Position numbers and translations under genes: made by a program
The notes under the pieces: model-generated
Seen by the model: the letters and a program-made list of their open reading frames with translations, nothing else
Database searches by the model: none
What the model was told of the DNA's origin: nothing
Origin: Bacteroidales bacterium
GTDB taxonomy: Bacteria; Bacteroidota; Bacteroidia; Bacteroidales; JAADGE01
Assembly: GCA_021108035.1 (NCBI GenBank)
Contig: JAIORQ010000055.1
Location: forward strand, 28,003 to 92,002
Reading direction: 5' to 3'
DNA length: 64,000 bases
In this document: piece by piece, positions 55,482 to 64,000 of the stretch
How the letters are laid out: every line of letters begins with the position of its first letter
Position numbering within the stretch: position 1 is the first letter of the stretch

Positions 55482-56882
55482 ATGGAACAAATAAGCATTT
55501 TCGATATTTTCAAAATAGGAGTAGGCCCCTCAAGTTCACATACATTAGGGCCGTGGAAAGCTGCTCTTGAGTTTACGGATATGTTGAAAAACAATCAAGT
55601 ACTTTCCGTTGATATTGAATTATATGGTTCATTATCGAAGACTGGAAAAGGACACGGTACAGATGTTGCCGTAATTATGGGACTTCAAGGCTTTGATCCT
55701 GAAACTGTTGATACAAATAAGATACCTGATTATATTGAGAAAGTAAATAAATCAAATCAATTACTTATAGCTAATCAATACATATATTTCAATCCTTCAG
55801 AAGATATTATTTACAGAGAAGATTCACTTCCGTATCATCCCAACGCATTAACATTCAGGTCTTTATTATCTGATAACTCAATTATTAGTGAGACTTATTA
55901 CTCTGTAGGCGGAGGATTTATTGTTAAAGAAGCTGATAAGAAACAAACAAAAACATATAAAGATCTTCCGTATCCGATCAATACAGAAAGGGATTTGGAT
56001 AAATATACCGAATCTACAAATTTAAGCATCTCTGAAATTGTATTTGAGAATGAACTTCAGTTTAACAGTAAAGAACTTATCAGAAAGAAGATACTTAAAT
56101 TATGGGATATTATGGTAGATTCTATTTATTTAGGTTGCAGTAAAAGCGGAACTTTACCCGGTGGATTGAATGTAAAAAGAAAGGCAAAACATTTTAATGA
56201 CTGCTTATTGAATAATATTGAAACTAAAGACCGTGAAGAATGGATAAAAGCAATCAAAGCATGTGAACCTACTTTTAATAATATAAATAAATGGATAAGT
56301 TGCTTTGCAATTGCCGTTAATGAAGAAAATGCATCTATGGGGCGTATTGTTACTTCGCCCACTAACGGAGCATCGGGTGTAATTCCGGCTGTGTTAATGT
56401 ATCATTATTGTTTCGGTAATTATAAAGGTGAAGATGATATTATAGAGTTTTTTCTTACAGCAGGTGAAATTGCTTCTTTATTTAAAAAAGGAGCAACAAT
56501 TTCAGGTGCAATGGGAGGTTGTCAAGCAGAAATCGGCGTTTCTTCTGCAATGGCAGCAGCCGGATTAGCTGATATTAACGGCGGAACCCCTGATCAGGTG
56601 TTGGAAGCCGCTGAAATTGCTATGGAACATCATCTCGGTTTAACCTGTGACCCTGTCGGAGGATTGGTTCAAGTACCGTGCATAGAAAGAAATGCTATGG
56701 GTGCAATAAAAGCTGTTACTGCATCGAATTTAGCTCTTTCAATCAACCCTGAAAATGCAGTGGTAAATCTTGATACAGTTATTAAAACAATGTGGGAAAC
56801 TGCCAAAGATATGAACATTAAATACAAGGAAACATCAGAAGGCGGACTGGCAATTAATATTCCTGTACTGCCAAATTGCTGA
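55482..56882 (+). CDS. sdaA: L-serine ammonia-lyase (iron-sulfur type, single chain)
   Basis: This 466-residue enzyme deaminates L-serine to pyruvate using a [4Fe-4S] cluster. The beta part opens with ISIFDIFKIGVGPSSSHT and the alpha part carries three cluster cysteines: Cys347 in MGGCQAE, Cys389 in LTCDPV and Cys400 in QVPCIER. The protein ends exactly at a cysteine (Cys466). In Legionella serine dehydratase the C-terminal cysteine caps the fourth iron in a tail-in-mouth fashion, so the same autoinhibited resting state is expected here. The spacing and length match the single-chain enzyme. It is closed by AT-rich DNA without a clear terminator. Confidence 0.93.
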   Translation: MEQISIFDIFKIGVGPSSSHTLGPWKAALEFTDMLKNNQVLSVDIELYGSLSKTGKGHGTDVAVIMGLQGFDPETVDTNKIPDYIEKVNKSNQLLIANQYIYFNPSEDIIYREDSLPYHPNALTFRSLLSDNSIISETYYSVGGGFIVKEADKKQTKTYKDLPYPINTERDLDKYTESTNLSISEIVFENELQFNSKELIRKKILKLWDIMVDSIYLGCSKSGTLPGGLNVKRKAKHFNDCLLNNIETKDREEWIKAIKACEPTFNNINKWISCFAIAVNEENASMGRIVTSPTNGASGVIPAVLMYHYCFGNYKGEDDIIEFFLTAGEIASLFKKGATISGAMGGCQAEIGVSSAMAAAGLADINGGTPDQVLEAAEIAMEHHLGLTCDPVGGLVQVPCIERNAMGAIKAVTASNLALSINPENAVVNLDTVIKTMWETAKDMNIKYKETSEGGLAINIPVLPNC

Positions 56883-57140
56883 TTTTCTACCTTTCTCGCT
56901 TATTCCCTCTTTTACCATAATAAGCAACAATATAACTTCGATTTCTAATTATGGTTATATATTTACCATTATTGGTTTGTTAATTTGTCAGGTTTATTTT
57001 AAACTTACTCGTTATAAGTAAGATATATAATTGTTAATTCTGTTAATAATTTTTTTCTTTTGATTACTAAAAAAATCTGATTATATTATAAAAAACTTCT
57101 GTTCAAAAAAAGTGCAGAGGTTCACATTTTCTTGTTTTTA

Positions 57141-60044
57141 TTATTTCAGATAAATCAATTTTTTAGTAAATATCTTATCATCAATAATCACTTTATAAAA
57201 ATATGTTCCGCTCATAATTTTTTGAGGTTTCCATTTAAAATAATGTCTTCCGAAAGGTAAAAACCCGTTGTAGATATTGTCTGTTTCTTGCCCGTAAATA
57301 TTAGAAACAATTATTTTTACATCTTTACTTTTATCCATATCAATTTGAATAATTGAGTAATCAGTAAATGGGTTAGGGTAGCTTTTGAGTGACAGATTAT
57401 TATGTCCGGCTTGAAAAATATTTAAACCGGCATCTAATCCGCCGGAGTAGCATTTTACATTACCTTCCCGACCGCCGACAATCATTTCCCAAGAATTATC
57501 ACCGACTATATCATGAATTGTACCCAAAGCATCAATAGGTTCTCCATAGGGGATTGAAAGGATTAATGAACCGTCTGTTCCGTTCAGAAAATAAGCATAA
57601 TTATTTGTGTATAAACAACCGGCAATAAGATCATTAATACCGTCACCGCTAATATCTTTAATTCGATTAACATTCCACGGTTTATCAGGAGTTCCTACCG
57701 GAAATGACCAAATTTCAAGACCGGTTACAGGATCAATAATTATCGCATCAGGTCCGCTGTGTGCAACTGCAATATCACTAATTCCGTCATTATTAACATC
57801 ATCCACAGCTTCAAATCTAAGTATCAGTGATGCGTCATTGATTGTACCGGTTTGAATTACATTCCCGTTAGTTCCGTCTAAAATGTAAATATAACCGTTG
57901 CCTGAATAATTAAAACTTCCGGCTGTTACATCATTAAAACCATCGTTATTTATATCTTCAAGTTCTTCAATTGCCCATACTGAAGTACCGTTTATAGAGT
58001 ATTGCCAGATTTCGGAACCGTCTGATCCTGATAAAGCAGATGCAAATCCTTGTGTTTCAGTAGAATTAGTATATCCGCACAGAACATCCGGAATTCCGTC
58101 TCCTGAAATATCTTTAATTCCTGCAACTGAAAAATTAGCTCCGGCATTAGGATGTTCCCATATTACAGAACCGTTTGTACCGTCCAAGCAGTGAATTCTT
58201 CTCGGACCTGTTCCGTTAGAATCATCGCCTGAAGCTGCCAAAACATCTGTAATCCCGTCATTATTATAATCATATCGGCAATTTACTTGGTATATCCATC
58301 CGCCGTCACCGTAGATATGTGTATCATATTTCCAAATATTTTCACCGGTTTTCCCTGAAACTGCAATAATTGATCGATCAGCCCATGCCGTACCGACAAT
58401 AATATCACTGTAACCGTCAGAATTTATATCTTCTGTGATCTGTAGTCCGTTTTGCTGATACACAGAACCGTTTTGAGTATTTTTCCATAATACATCAGCA
58501 GTACCGGAAGAGTTTCCGTTAAAACATCTGTATGCACCGTCTTCGGAACAAATAATTACATCATCAATACCGTCACCGGTAATATCCGGAATTGAAAGTA
58601 CAGCTTTAGGGCTGTTATCATAGTCATCGTCAATTGTATAATTCCAAAGTTGATTTCCAATCGGTTGAGCATCATTATTTGAAGTACCTGATACATCTAC
58701 AGTAACAGGACTGTTTATTGCATTTGAACTTGTTATTGTAAGTGTTCCGTTATAGGAATCTTCAATTCCCGGATTAAACCATATACCGATAGAGTCCTTT
58801 CCTAAAACACTAATATTAAAAGGAAAGCTCACACCGTCATCAATAATAAATTCCGGTGTATTTCCGGTAACATTATCAATACTTAGAGTTTCATCACCTG
58901 AATTTTCAATATATAAATACCTTCTTGTAAATGCATTACTTCTTACTTCTCCGTAATCAACAGTAGTTTGTTCTGTATAGATTGATGCTCCGGGAAAAAC
59001 ACCGTGCCCTGTTATTACAGCTTCTACCGAAGGGTTTATAGGATCATCAGATTCAACTGATATAATTGCATTTAAAGCTTCATAATCTGTCGGTGAATAA
59101 TCAATTTCAATACCGACAGATTCTAATGGTGTAACTGTTTGCGGAAAACTTGTTGTTACAGTTAAATTTTGCCCTCCCGGAACAGTAACACCTGTAACTG
59201 TTAAATCTGCCGTTCCGTTATTTTGGACGATCATATTCCAAGTTCCGACATCACCAACTGTTACCGGACCGAAATCGTAGAAATCAACAGGTAAATTTAT
59301 TTGAGGCGTGCCGCTTCCGGATAAATCAACTTTATAAAGTTTATCAAATGATCCGCTGCCTTCATCTATATACCACAAAAAAGCACCGTCATAAACAACA
59401 CCCGAAGGATCAATACCTTCACTGCTATATGAATTAATCAGGTTTCCTGTCAGTGTGTCAATTTGATAGATCATATCACCCCAATAATCTGCCATCCAAA
59501 GGTCTCCGTCAATTAAGCAAAGATCCCAAGGCTGATTATCCGGAGCCGGAAAATATTTAATAATCGTTCCGGTATTATCCACTTTATAAATATGTCCGTC
59601 GGGATCATAATATGTTGATACCCAAAAGTCACCGTCATCATAAGCGATCCCGGACATATAATGATCCGGCAAATTAAATGAACTGACTTGAGAGCCGTCA
59701 GTATCCAACTGTATGGCAACTGCCGGGATTGTACTGCTTCCGGGATGATCTGTTGTCCATAAATAAGTTCCGTCATAAGTTAATCCGAAAGCATCTTCTT
59801 GAACACCTCCTGAAAAATATAAAGTATAAGAACCGTCAGTGGGATCAATTTGATACATTTCATCACCGTTTGCACCGTAAATACCGCAATACAAATATGT
59901 TCCGTCCCAAGCAAGTCCGGAAGCTCCGGAAGGAATATCATAACTTGTAACAATACTCCATGCTTTTGAACTTTGTGCTGATGTTTCTTCTGAAAAACAT
60001 ATAACTACAAAGAAAATCAGAATAACAGATAGTTTCTTTTTCAT
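57141..60044 (-). CDS. Large T9SS surface protein with beta-propeller, choice-of-anchor Ig and FG-GAP repeats
   Basis: The 967-residue protein has a signal peptide ending TSAQ at about residue 24. Residues about 30-245 look like a beta-propeller (SGLAWDGTYLYCGIYG, LTYDGTYLWTTD, VVYDGAFLWYID). Two Ig-like choice-of-anchor D or ASPM-type domains follow at about 250-460 (VGDVGTWNMIVQNNGTADLTV, ENSGDETLSI). Then come FG-GAP/VCBS repeats with Ca-binding DISGDGIPDVL, DINNDGFNDVT and DVNNDGISDIAV motifs (about 480-870). The C-terminal 80 residues are a T9SS domain (SYPNPFTDYSIIQ, GTYFYKVI, KKLIYLK). It should be exported to the cell surface and may bind or scaffold matrix. No enzyme motif is seen. 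Confidence 0.82.
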   Translation of the reverse strand: MKKKLSVILIFFVVICFSEETSAQSSKAWSIVTSYDIPSGASGLAWDGTYLYCGIYGANGDEMYQIDPTDGSYTLYFSGGVQEDAFGLTYDGTYLWTTDHPGSSTIPAVAIQLDTDGSQVSSFNLPDHYMSGIAYDDGDFWVSTYYDPDGHIYKVDNTGTIIKYFPAPDNQPWDLCLIDGDLWMADYWGDMIYQIDTLTGNLINSYSSEGIDPSGVVYDGAFLWYIDEGSGSFDKLYKVDLSGSGTPQINLPVDFYDFGPVTVGDVGTWNMIVQNNGTADLTVTGVTVPGGQNLTVTTSFPQTVTPLESVGIEIDYSPTDYEALNAIISVESDDPINPSVEAVITGHGVFPGASIYTEQTTVDYGEVRSNAFTRRYLYIENSGDETLSIDNVTGNTPEFIIDDGVSFPFNISVLGKDSIGIWFNPGIEDSYNGTLTITSSNAINSPVTVDVSGTSNNDAQPIGNQLWNYTIDDDYDNSPKAVLSIPDITGDGIDDVIICSEDGAYRCFNGNSSGTADVLWKNTQNGSVYQQNGLQITEDINSDGYSDIIVGTAWADRSIIAVSGKTGENIWKYDTHIYGDGGWIYQVNCRYDYNNDGITDVLAASGDDSNGTGPRRIHCLDGTNGSVIWEHPNAGANFSVAGIKDISGDGIPDVLCGYTNSTETQGFASALSGSDGSEIWQYSINGTSVWAIEELEDINNDGFNDVTAGSFNYSGNGYIYILDGTNGNVIQTGTINDASLILRFEAVDDVNNDGISDIAVAHSGPDAIIIDPVTGLEIWSFPVGTPDKPWNVNRIKDISGDGINDLIAGCLYTNNYAYFLNGTDGSLILSIPYGEPIDALGTIHDIVGDNSWEMIVGGREGNVKCYSGGLDAGLNIFQAGHNNLSLKSYPNPFTDYSIIQIDMDKSKDVKIIVSNIYGQETDNIYNGFLPFGRHYFKWKPQKIMSGTYFYKVIIDDKIFTKKLIYLK

Positions 60045-60245
60045 TTTAATATTTTTTATGTTTGAAACTTAAATTTATAAAAAAAAATCAATTTTTCAAA
60101 AAAAAAAAGGATTTCCTTAATATTTAATTATTAATTCTAACTATTTTTTTATATATTTGGGATATATTAAATTAATTTTTCAAAATCTGACAAACTGAAA
60201 ACTGTTGCACAAAAAACTAGAGGAGGTCATTAAATTGTTATAATT

Positions 60246-60530
60246 ATGAGTAATTCTGCTGAAGAAATTAAGCAACATATAATAAATACAATTGCAAGAT
60301 CAGCTGATAATGCATTTGCCATTGATTGGGAAAAATGGCATATAGGTATAACCATATACCCGAATCAAGAAAAAAAATATCTCGGAAAACCGGTCGGTTG
60401 GAAATCTTGGAAAGCAAACTCTCCGAATGAAGCTGTAGAAATTCGAAACTATTTTTTAAATAAATATCCTATAAATCGAAGCAAAGAAGGCAGAAAATAT
60501 GACTATTTTGTTTTTATATTTAAAAAATAA
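60246..60530 (+). CDS. Small cytosolic protein of unknown function
   Basis: The 94-residue protein has no signal peptide and is not a recognised family to me. It is rich in aromatic and basic residues, with WEKWHIGITIYPNQ and VGWKSWKANSPNEAVEIRNYFLNKY as the main blocks, and a conserved-looking charged C-terminus. The two-block pattern suggests a compact alpha/beta fold. A near-perfect -7 box TATATTTG lies at 60152-60159, and AGGAGGT at 60221-60227 is a strong Shine-Dalgarno string, unusual in this phylum, though it is 18 bases before the ATG. The gene is upstream of the GH13 lipoprotein gene by 40 bases. Confidence 0.65.
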   Translation: MSNSAEEIKQHIINTIARSADNAFAIDWEKWHIGITIYPNQEKKYLGKPVGWKSWKANSPNEAVEIRNYFLNKYPINRSKEGRKYDYFVFIFKK

Positions 60531-60570
60531 GTTTCTTTTCTTTTCAATAATTATATAAAAACAATTTAAA

Positions 60571-62478
60571 ATGAGATCAAAAATATTCTCTTTCATATTA
60601 ATTATTATGGTATTATATTTAATATCATGTGATACCGGAGATGATACTTCAAAACCAATTAATAATGACAGCATTACAGATATAAGCTTCGTACCGCAAT
60701 GGGCAAAAGAAGCAGTTTGGTATCAAATATTTCCTGAGCGTTTCAGAAACGGAGATACAACGAATGACCCAACAGCTCATGATATTGTGGGAACATATCC
60801 GGATGATATTCCAAAAACTTGGACAACAACAGAGTGGGGAACTGACTGGTATAAGCCTGATCCGTGGTTTAATCAATCAACTTTACCTGATAAATGGAAC
60901 AATCTGCAATTGAGAAGATACGGCGGTGATTTACAGGGTGTTATTGATAAACTTGACTATCTTCAAGAATTAGGTGTTAATGCGATTTATTTTAATCCTT
61001 TGAATGATTCTCCGTCATTGCACAAATATGATCCGCGAAATTGGAGGCATATTGACAGAAATTTCGGTCCCGATCCTAAAGCAGATGAACAAATTATTGC
61101 ATCGGAAGATCCTTTTAAACCTGAAACATGGCAATGGACAAATGCCGATAAACTTTTTTTGAAATTAATTAAAGAATGTAAAAAAAGAAAGATCAGAGTG
61201 ATTATGGATTATTCATTTAATCATACAGGAATAGATTTTTGGGCATTCAAAGATATACAAGAAAAAGGAGAGAAGTCAAAAGCTGCAGATTGGTTTGAAA
61301 TTGAAAGTTTTGATGATCCAAGTACACCCGAAAATGAATTTTCATACAAAGGTTGGGCAGGTTGGAGATATATGCCTGAAATGAATAAGGATATTATCGG
61401 TGATCCCGGAGAAATGCCTTTTGAAGGCAACTTACACAGCGAGGGTGCAAAAAAACATATTTTCGCTGTTGCCGCTCGTTGGCTTGATCCTAATAAAGAC
61501 GGTAATCTGTCAGACGGCATTGACGGTTATCGCCTTGATGTAGCCGCAGAAGTACCAATGGGATTTTGGGTTGATTTCAGAAAAGAAGTTCGCAAAATTA
61601 ATCCGGATGCATATTTAGTAGGGGAGATTTGGTGGAAAAAATGGCCTGAAGAATTAATGTTTCCTCATAATTTCTTAAAAGGTAATATGTTCGATGCTAT
61701 TATGAATTATCGTTGGTATCGTCCTGCCAGACATTTCTTTGCAGATGCTCCGGATGCAATGAAACCTACTGAATTTGTTGAAATGCTTAAAGATAAAATT
61801 GACGGCATTAAAGACGGAAGAAATTCGGCAATGATGAATCTTGTTGCAAGCCACGATGCTCCGAGAGTCTCAACTTCTATATATAATAACGGAGTTTATA
61901 AATATCAGGTTAAACCTTATGATAAGCCGGATTATAAAATTGATAAGCCGGATGAACACACAAGGGCAATTCAAAAGATGTTGTTGATCCATCAATTTAC
62001 ATACATAGGAGCTCCTCATATATGGTATGGTGATGAAGTAGGGATGTGGGGAGCAGATGATCCTGATTGCAGGAAACCGATGGTATGGGATGATATTGAG
62101 TATGAAGATGAAACACATCATCCTTTTGATAAAAAAAGAAAAACCGATAAAGTAGAGCAAGACAAAGATTTGTTGAATTTTTACAAATCCTTAATAAAAT
62201 TTCGTAAAGAAAATATTGTTTTTAAATATGACGATATTGAATTCATATTGGAAGATGATGAAAATAATACTTTGGCATATACAAGAACATATAATGATCA
62301 AGAGATCATTGTAGTTTTTAATAAGTCAAAAACAGCAAAATTGATCAAAATTAAAGCATTTTACAACGGAACGTATCAGGATGCTTTAAGACCTGTAAAC
62401 ACCTTTGAATCAAAAAATAATAATCTTGAATTTACCTTAGCCGGAGAAACTGCTGTTATTTTAAGAAACCAAAAATGA
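60571..62478 (+). CDS. GH13 alpha-amylase-family lipoprotein (cyclomaltodextrinase/pullulanase-like)
   Basis: The 635-residue protein has a lipoprotein signal with lipobox YLISC (Cys20). The catalytic barrel has DYSFNHTG near 213-220, the nucleophile Asp323 in GIDGYRLDVA, the acid Glu352 in LVGEIWW and Asp429 in ASHDAPR. The last is ASHDAPR where many relatives have LGSHDTPR. The insert after the first strands and the DGYRLD block place it with cyclomaltodextrinase- and neopullulanase-type GH13 enzymes that act on alpha-glucans at the cell surface. The exact subfamily is not settled. No SusC/SusD pair is in the window. The stop codon lies inside the terminal repeat of MITE copy C. Confidence 0.88.
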   Translation: MRSKIFSFILIIMVLYLISCDTGDDTSKPINNDSITDISFVPQWAKEAVWYQIFPERFRNGDTTNDPTAHDIVGTYPDDIPKTWTTTEWGTDWYKPDPWFNQSTLPDKWNNLQLRRYGGDLQGVIDKLDYLQELGVNAIYFNPLNDSPSLHKYDPRNWRHIDRNFGPDPKADEQIIASEDPFKPETWQWTNADKLFLKLIKECKKRKIRVIMDYSFNHTGIDFWAFKDIQEKGEKSKAADWFEIESFDDPSTPENEFSYKGWAGWRYMPEMNKDIIGDPGEMPFEGNLHSEGAKKHIFAVAARWLDPNKDGNLSDGIDGYRLDVAAEVPMGFWVDFRKEVRKINPDAYLVGEIWWKKWPEELMFPHNFLKGNMFDAIMNYRWYRPARHFFADAPDAMKPTEFVEMLKDKIDGIKDGRNSAMMNLVASHDAPRVSTSIYNNGVYKYQVKPYDKPDYKIDKPDEHTRAIQKMLLIHQFTYIGAPHIWYGDEVGMWGADDPDCRKPMVWDDIEYEDETHHPFDKKRKTDKVEQDKDLLNFYKSLIKFRKENIVFKYDDIEFILEDDENNTLAYTRTYNDQEIIVVFNKSKTAKLIKIKAFYNGTYQDALRPVNTFESKNNNLEFTLAGETAVILRNQK

Positions 62479-62607
62479 GCCCACTCCAAAAACCGGTCAG
62501 ACGGATATATTTGCAAAAATCAAGTAAGTTTAATAACTTATTTTCATTTAATTAACAAATCCGTCAGACCGATTTTCATGCAAGTTTTGACTTTTCGGAG
62601 TGGTCTC
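62477..62607. mobile_element. MITE, copy C of the GAGnCCACTCC family
   Basis: The 131-bp element has terminal repeats GAGCCCACTCCAAAAACCGG and TGACTTTTCGGAGTGGTCTC. Its own inner palindrome has arms CCGGTCAGACGGAT at 62493-62506 and ATCCGTCAGACCGA at 62559-62572. The left end overlaps the TGA stop of the GH13 gene by two bases. No flanking direct repeat is evident, so one may have been lost or the ends have diverged. Confidence 0.75.
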
Positions 62608-62635
62608 AAAGTTAAAACATTAACTTTTTTGTATA

Positions 62636-62820
62636 GGTGATCTCTAAAAATTCAAAGTTCAAAGCCTGTCCCGTTTTTTCGGGGGCTTTCAAATTTTTCA
62701 AAGCTCGATTCCCGAACGCTTTCGGGATGAGTGTCCGTCAGTTGACGGATTTGAGTAACGCAGAACTTAGCGAAGCGATCTCATGAGTTTACGAATAAAT
62801 TTGGATTTTTAGAGGTTACC
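62636..62820. mobile_element. MITE-like element with GGTnAnCTCTAAAAATTCAAA ends
   Basis: The 185-bp element has inverted ends at 62636-62656 and 62800-62820, agreeing at 18 of 21 positions. The TCTCTAAAAATTCAAA block is related to the ends of the element at 28321-28590. The interior holds three small hairpins: CCCG/CGGG near 62671, TCCCGAA/TTTCGGGA near 62710 and the perfect TCCGTCA/TGACGGA near 62735. There is no coding capacity. Its right end is 13 bases from the rnz stop codon, so it may end that transcript. Confidence 0.68.
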
Positions 62821-62832
62821 AACAATGTAAAA

Positions 62833-63759
62833 CTACTCTTCCTCCCTTACCAAAGGGATTTTATAAACATCGCCGTCATTTACGGCAATTGTGTTTTTAA
62901 ATATTGCTTGAGCTTCATTTAATATTAATTCGTATGATTTGTATCTTGAAGAAAAATGTCCTATAAGTAAAGTTCCTGCTTTGACTTTTTTTGCAATTGT
63001 TGCAGCATCAACAGATGTTGAGTGTTTTGTTTGTTCCGCAACTTCTTTTAAATCTTCTGCAAATGTTGCTTCATGATACATAAAATCCACATTTTTGATG
63101 TAAGTAATTATGTCTTCATGATACATTGTGTCTGTACAATAGGCATAAGATCTTACTTTGTAAGGAGCAATACTCAATTCTTTATTAGAAATTATTTTTC
63201 CTTCTTTGGTAATATGATCTTTTCCGTCTTTTATTTGTAAAATATCTTTAATAGATAAGTCATATCTCGGAATCATTTCTTTGATAATATTTCTCTGTTT
63301 AGGTTTTTCTTCAAATATGAATCCGTATGATTCAATTCTGTGATTTAAAGGAAAGCAACTTATCTTAACACTTTTAGATTCATATATTACTGCTTTTTCG
63401 GAATATTTCAACTGATGAAAAAAAATATTATAAGGAATATCTTTTTTTCTTATTACCGAACAGACCGTTTTCTCAAGATTGCCGGGTGAATAGATATGAA
63501 GGTCATTTGTTCTTCCTAATAAACCGAATGAGGATATTAAACCAAACAGGCCGAAGAAATGATCACCGTGAAGATGTGTTATAAAAATATGGTTTATACT
63601 TGAAAATTTTACTTTAAATCTGCGTAATTGAATTTGTGTTCCTTCACCGCAATCAATTAAAAAAAAACGCTCATGAATATTTACAGCATGAGCGGACGGG
63701 AATTTTTTTATTGTCGGTAATGCAGAACAACTCCCTAATACAGTTATCTCGAAAGACAT
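62833..63759 (-). CDS. rnz: Ribonuclease Z (tRNA 3' endonuclease)
   Basis: This 308-residue enzyme removes the 3' trailer from tRNA precursors that lack encoded CCA. The metallo-beta-lactamase motif HLHGDH is present (His62, His64, Asp66, His67 in THLHGDHFFG). The later metal ligands are seen in YCTDTMY, MYHEATF with His, and GHFSSRY. The length is normal for the short bacterial form. It starts three bases after the stop of the STAS gene, on the same strand, so the two are probably one operon with the STAS protein first. Confidence 0.92.
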   Translation of the reverse strand: MSFEITVLGSCSALPTIKKFPSAHAVNIHERFFLIDCGEGTQIQLRRFKVKFSSINHIFITHLHGDHFFGLFGLISSFGLLGRTNDLHIYSPGNLEKTVCSVIRKKDIPYNIFFHQLKYSEKAVIYESKSVKISCFPLNHRIESYGFIFEEKPKQRNIIKEMIPRYDLSIKDILQIKDGKDHITKEGKIISNKELSIAPYKVRSYAYCTDTMYHEDIITYIKNVDFMYHEATFAEDLKEVAEQTKHSTSVDAATIAKKVKAGTLLIGHFSSRYKSYELILNEAQAIFKNTIAVNDGDVYKIPLVREEE

Positions 63760-63762
63760 GAA

Positions 63763-64000
63763 TTATAAATTGATTTTATTTTCTGCTTTTTCGAGAGTAT
63801 CTTCTATTGTCAGAACTGAATCTAATTGAGAAATTGATATTAATCTTTCAACAGCATTTTGAAGTCCTGTTAAGATGAATTGCCCTTTAGCATTTTTGCA
63901 TAATCTGTTGGCAACTAATATTGAACTCAAACCGGATGAATCACAGTATTCGGTTTTACTTAAATCAATAATCATATTTTTTTCTCCGTTTCCGGCAATC
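63763..64000 (-). CDS. STAS-domain anti-anti-sigma-like protein (5' end outside window)
   Basis: The visible 79 codons run off the right edge of the window. They form the greater part of a STAS domain: MIIDLSKTEYCDSSGLSSI with the conserved DSSG loop and its phosphorylatable Ser, then ANRLCKNAKGQFILTGL and the helix VERLISISQLDSVL. The ATG at 63975 lies within the domain strand and is not taken as the start, since the frame is open beyond it to the edge. Such proteins are partners of GHKL kinases in partner-switching. None is adjacent in the window, though the SiaB-like fusion at 34789-36327 belongs to a related logic. Confidence 0.82.
   Translation of the reverse strand, partial: IAGNGEKNMIIDLSKTEYCDSSGLSSILVANRLCKNAKGQFILTGLQNAVERLISISQLDSVLTIEDTLEKAENKINL

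Overview
The window is AT-rich DNA from a member of the Bacteroidota, probably an uncultured Bacteroidales-like organism (the order is inference). The evidence is type IX secretion (T9SS) sorting domains on exported proteins, lipoproteins with the lipobox directly after a short leader, a DUF3276/PUR-type protein, a PgpH-type 7TM-HD protein, a short Pgi, and promoters of the TTTG-N19/20-TAnnTTTG type. I see no tRNA, rRNA or CRISPR array.

Layout. 1-3.3 kb: the tail of a RecB-like helicase-nuclease, an MNT antitoxin followed by a broken HepT toxin, an AAA_14/DUF4143 ATPase and a NYN-LOTUS protein. 3.9-12.3 kb: topoisomerase IV, with parE and parC separated by a 264-aa membrane protein, a RhuM-family protein and a DKNYY-type lipoprotein, plus palindromic elements. 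12.6-25.2 kb: an exported-protein region with a GIGT-repeat protein, a T9SS lipase-like hydrolase, three near-identical lipoproteins interleaved with two fossil copies of the lipase 3' end, and two more large surface proteins. 25.3-29.1 kb: aroK, tilS, an XRE regulator with a cluster of TGTAA half-sites, and a small secreted protein that seems to be driven by a promoter inside a miniature inverted-repeat element.

29.5-43.4 kb lies almost wholly on the minus strand and is the most unusual part. It holds polyphosphate kinase translationally coupled to a solenoid-K+ channel fusion, a three-domain SiaB-SiaB-SiaC fusion, a papain-like protease, a 1062-residue MORN-repeat caspase and a truncated MORN paralogue that also carries the duplicated upstream region. 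43.7-56.9 kb: a secreted protein, an RluA-family pseudouridine synthase, DUF3276 with a nine-unit 12-bp repeat, PgpH-like, two secreted unknowns, DUF4269, an AbiEi/AbiEii toxin-antitoxin pair, an ankyrin protein, a DEDDy exonuclease, pgi and sdaA. 57.1-64 kb: a large FG-GAP/T9SS surface protein, a 94-aa protein, a GH13 lipoprotein, rnz and the start-truncated end of a STAS protein.

Small non-coding mobile elements are a second theme. One family (37866-37995, 46213-46363, 62477-62607) has about 20-bp terminal inverted repeats beginning GAG..CACTCC, private inner palindromes and, in two copies, perfect 6-bp flanking direct repeats. A second family (28321-28590, 62636-62820) has ends GGTAACCTCTAA. 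Further palindromic elements lie at 3437-3658, 6666-6850 and 9155-9306. Functions are assigned by recognising motifs by eye. No database search was run.
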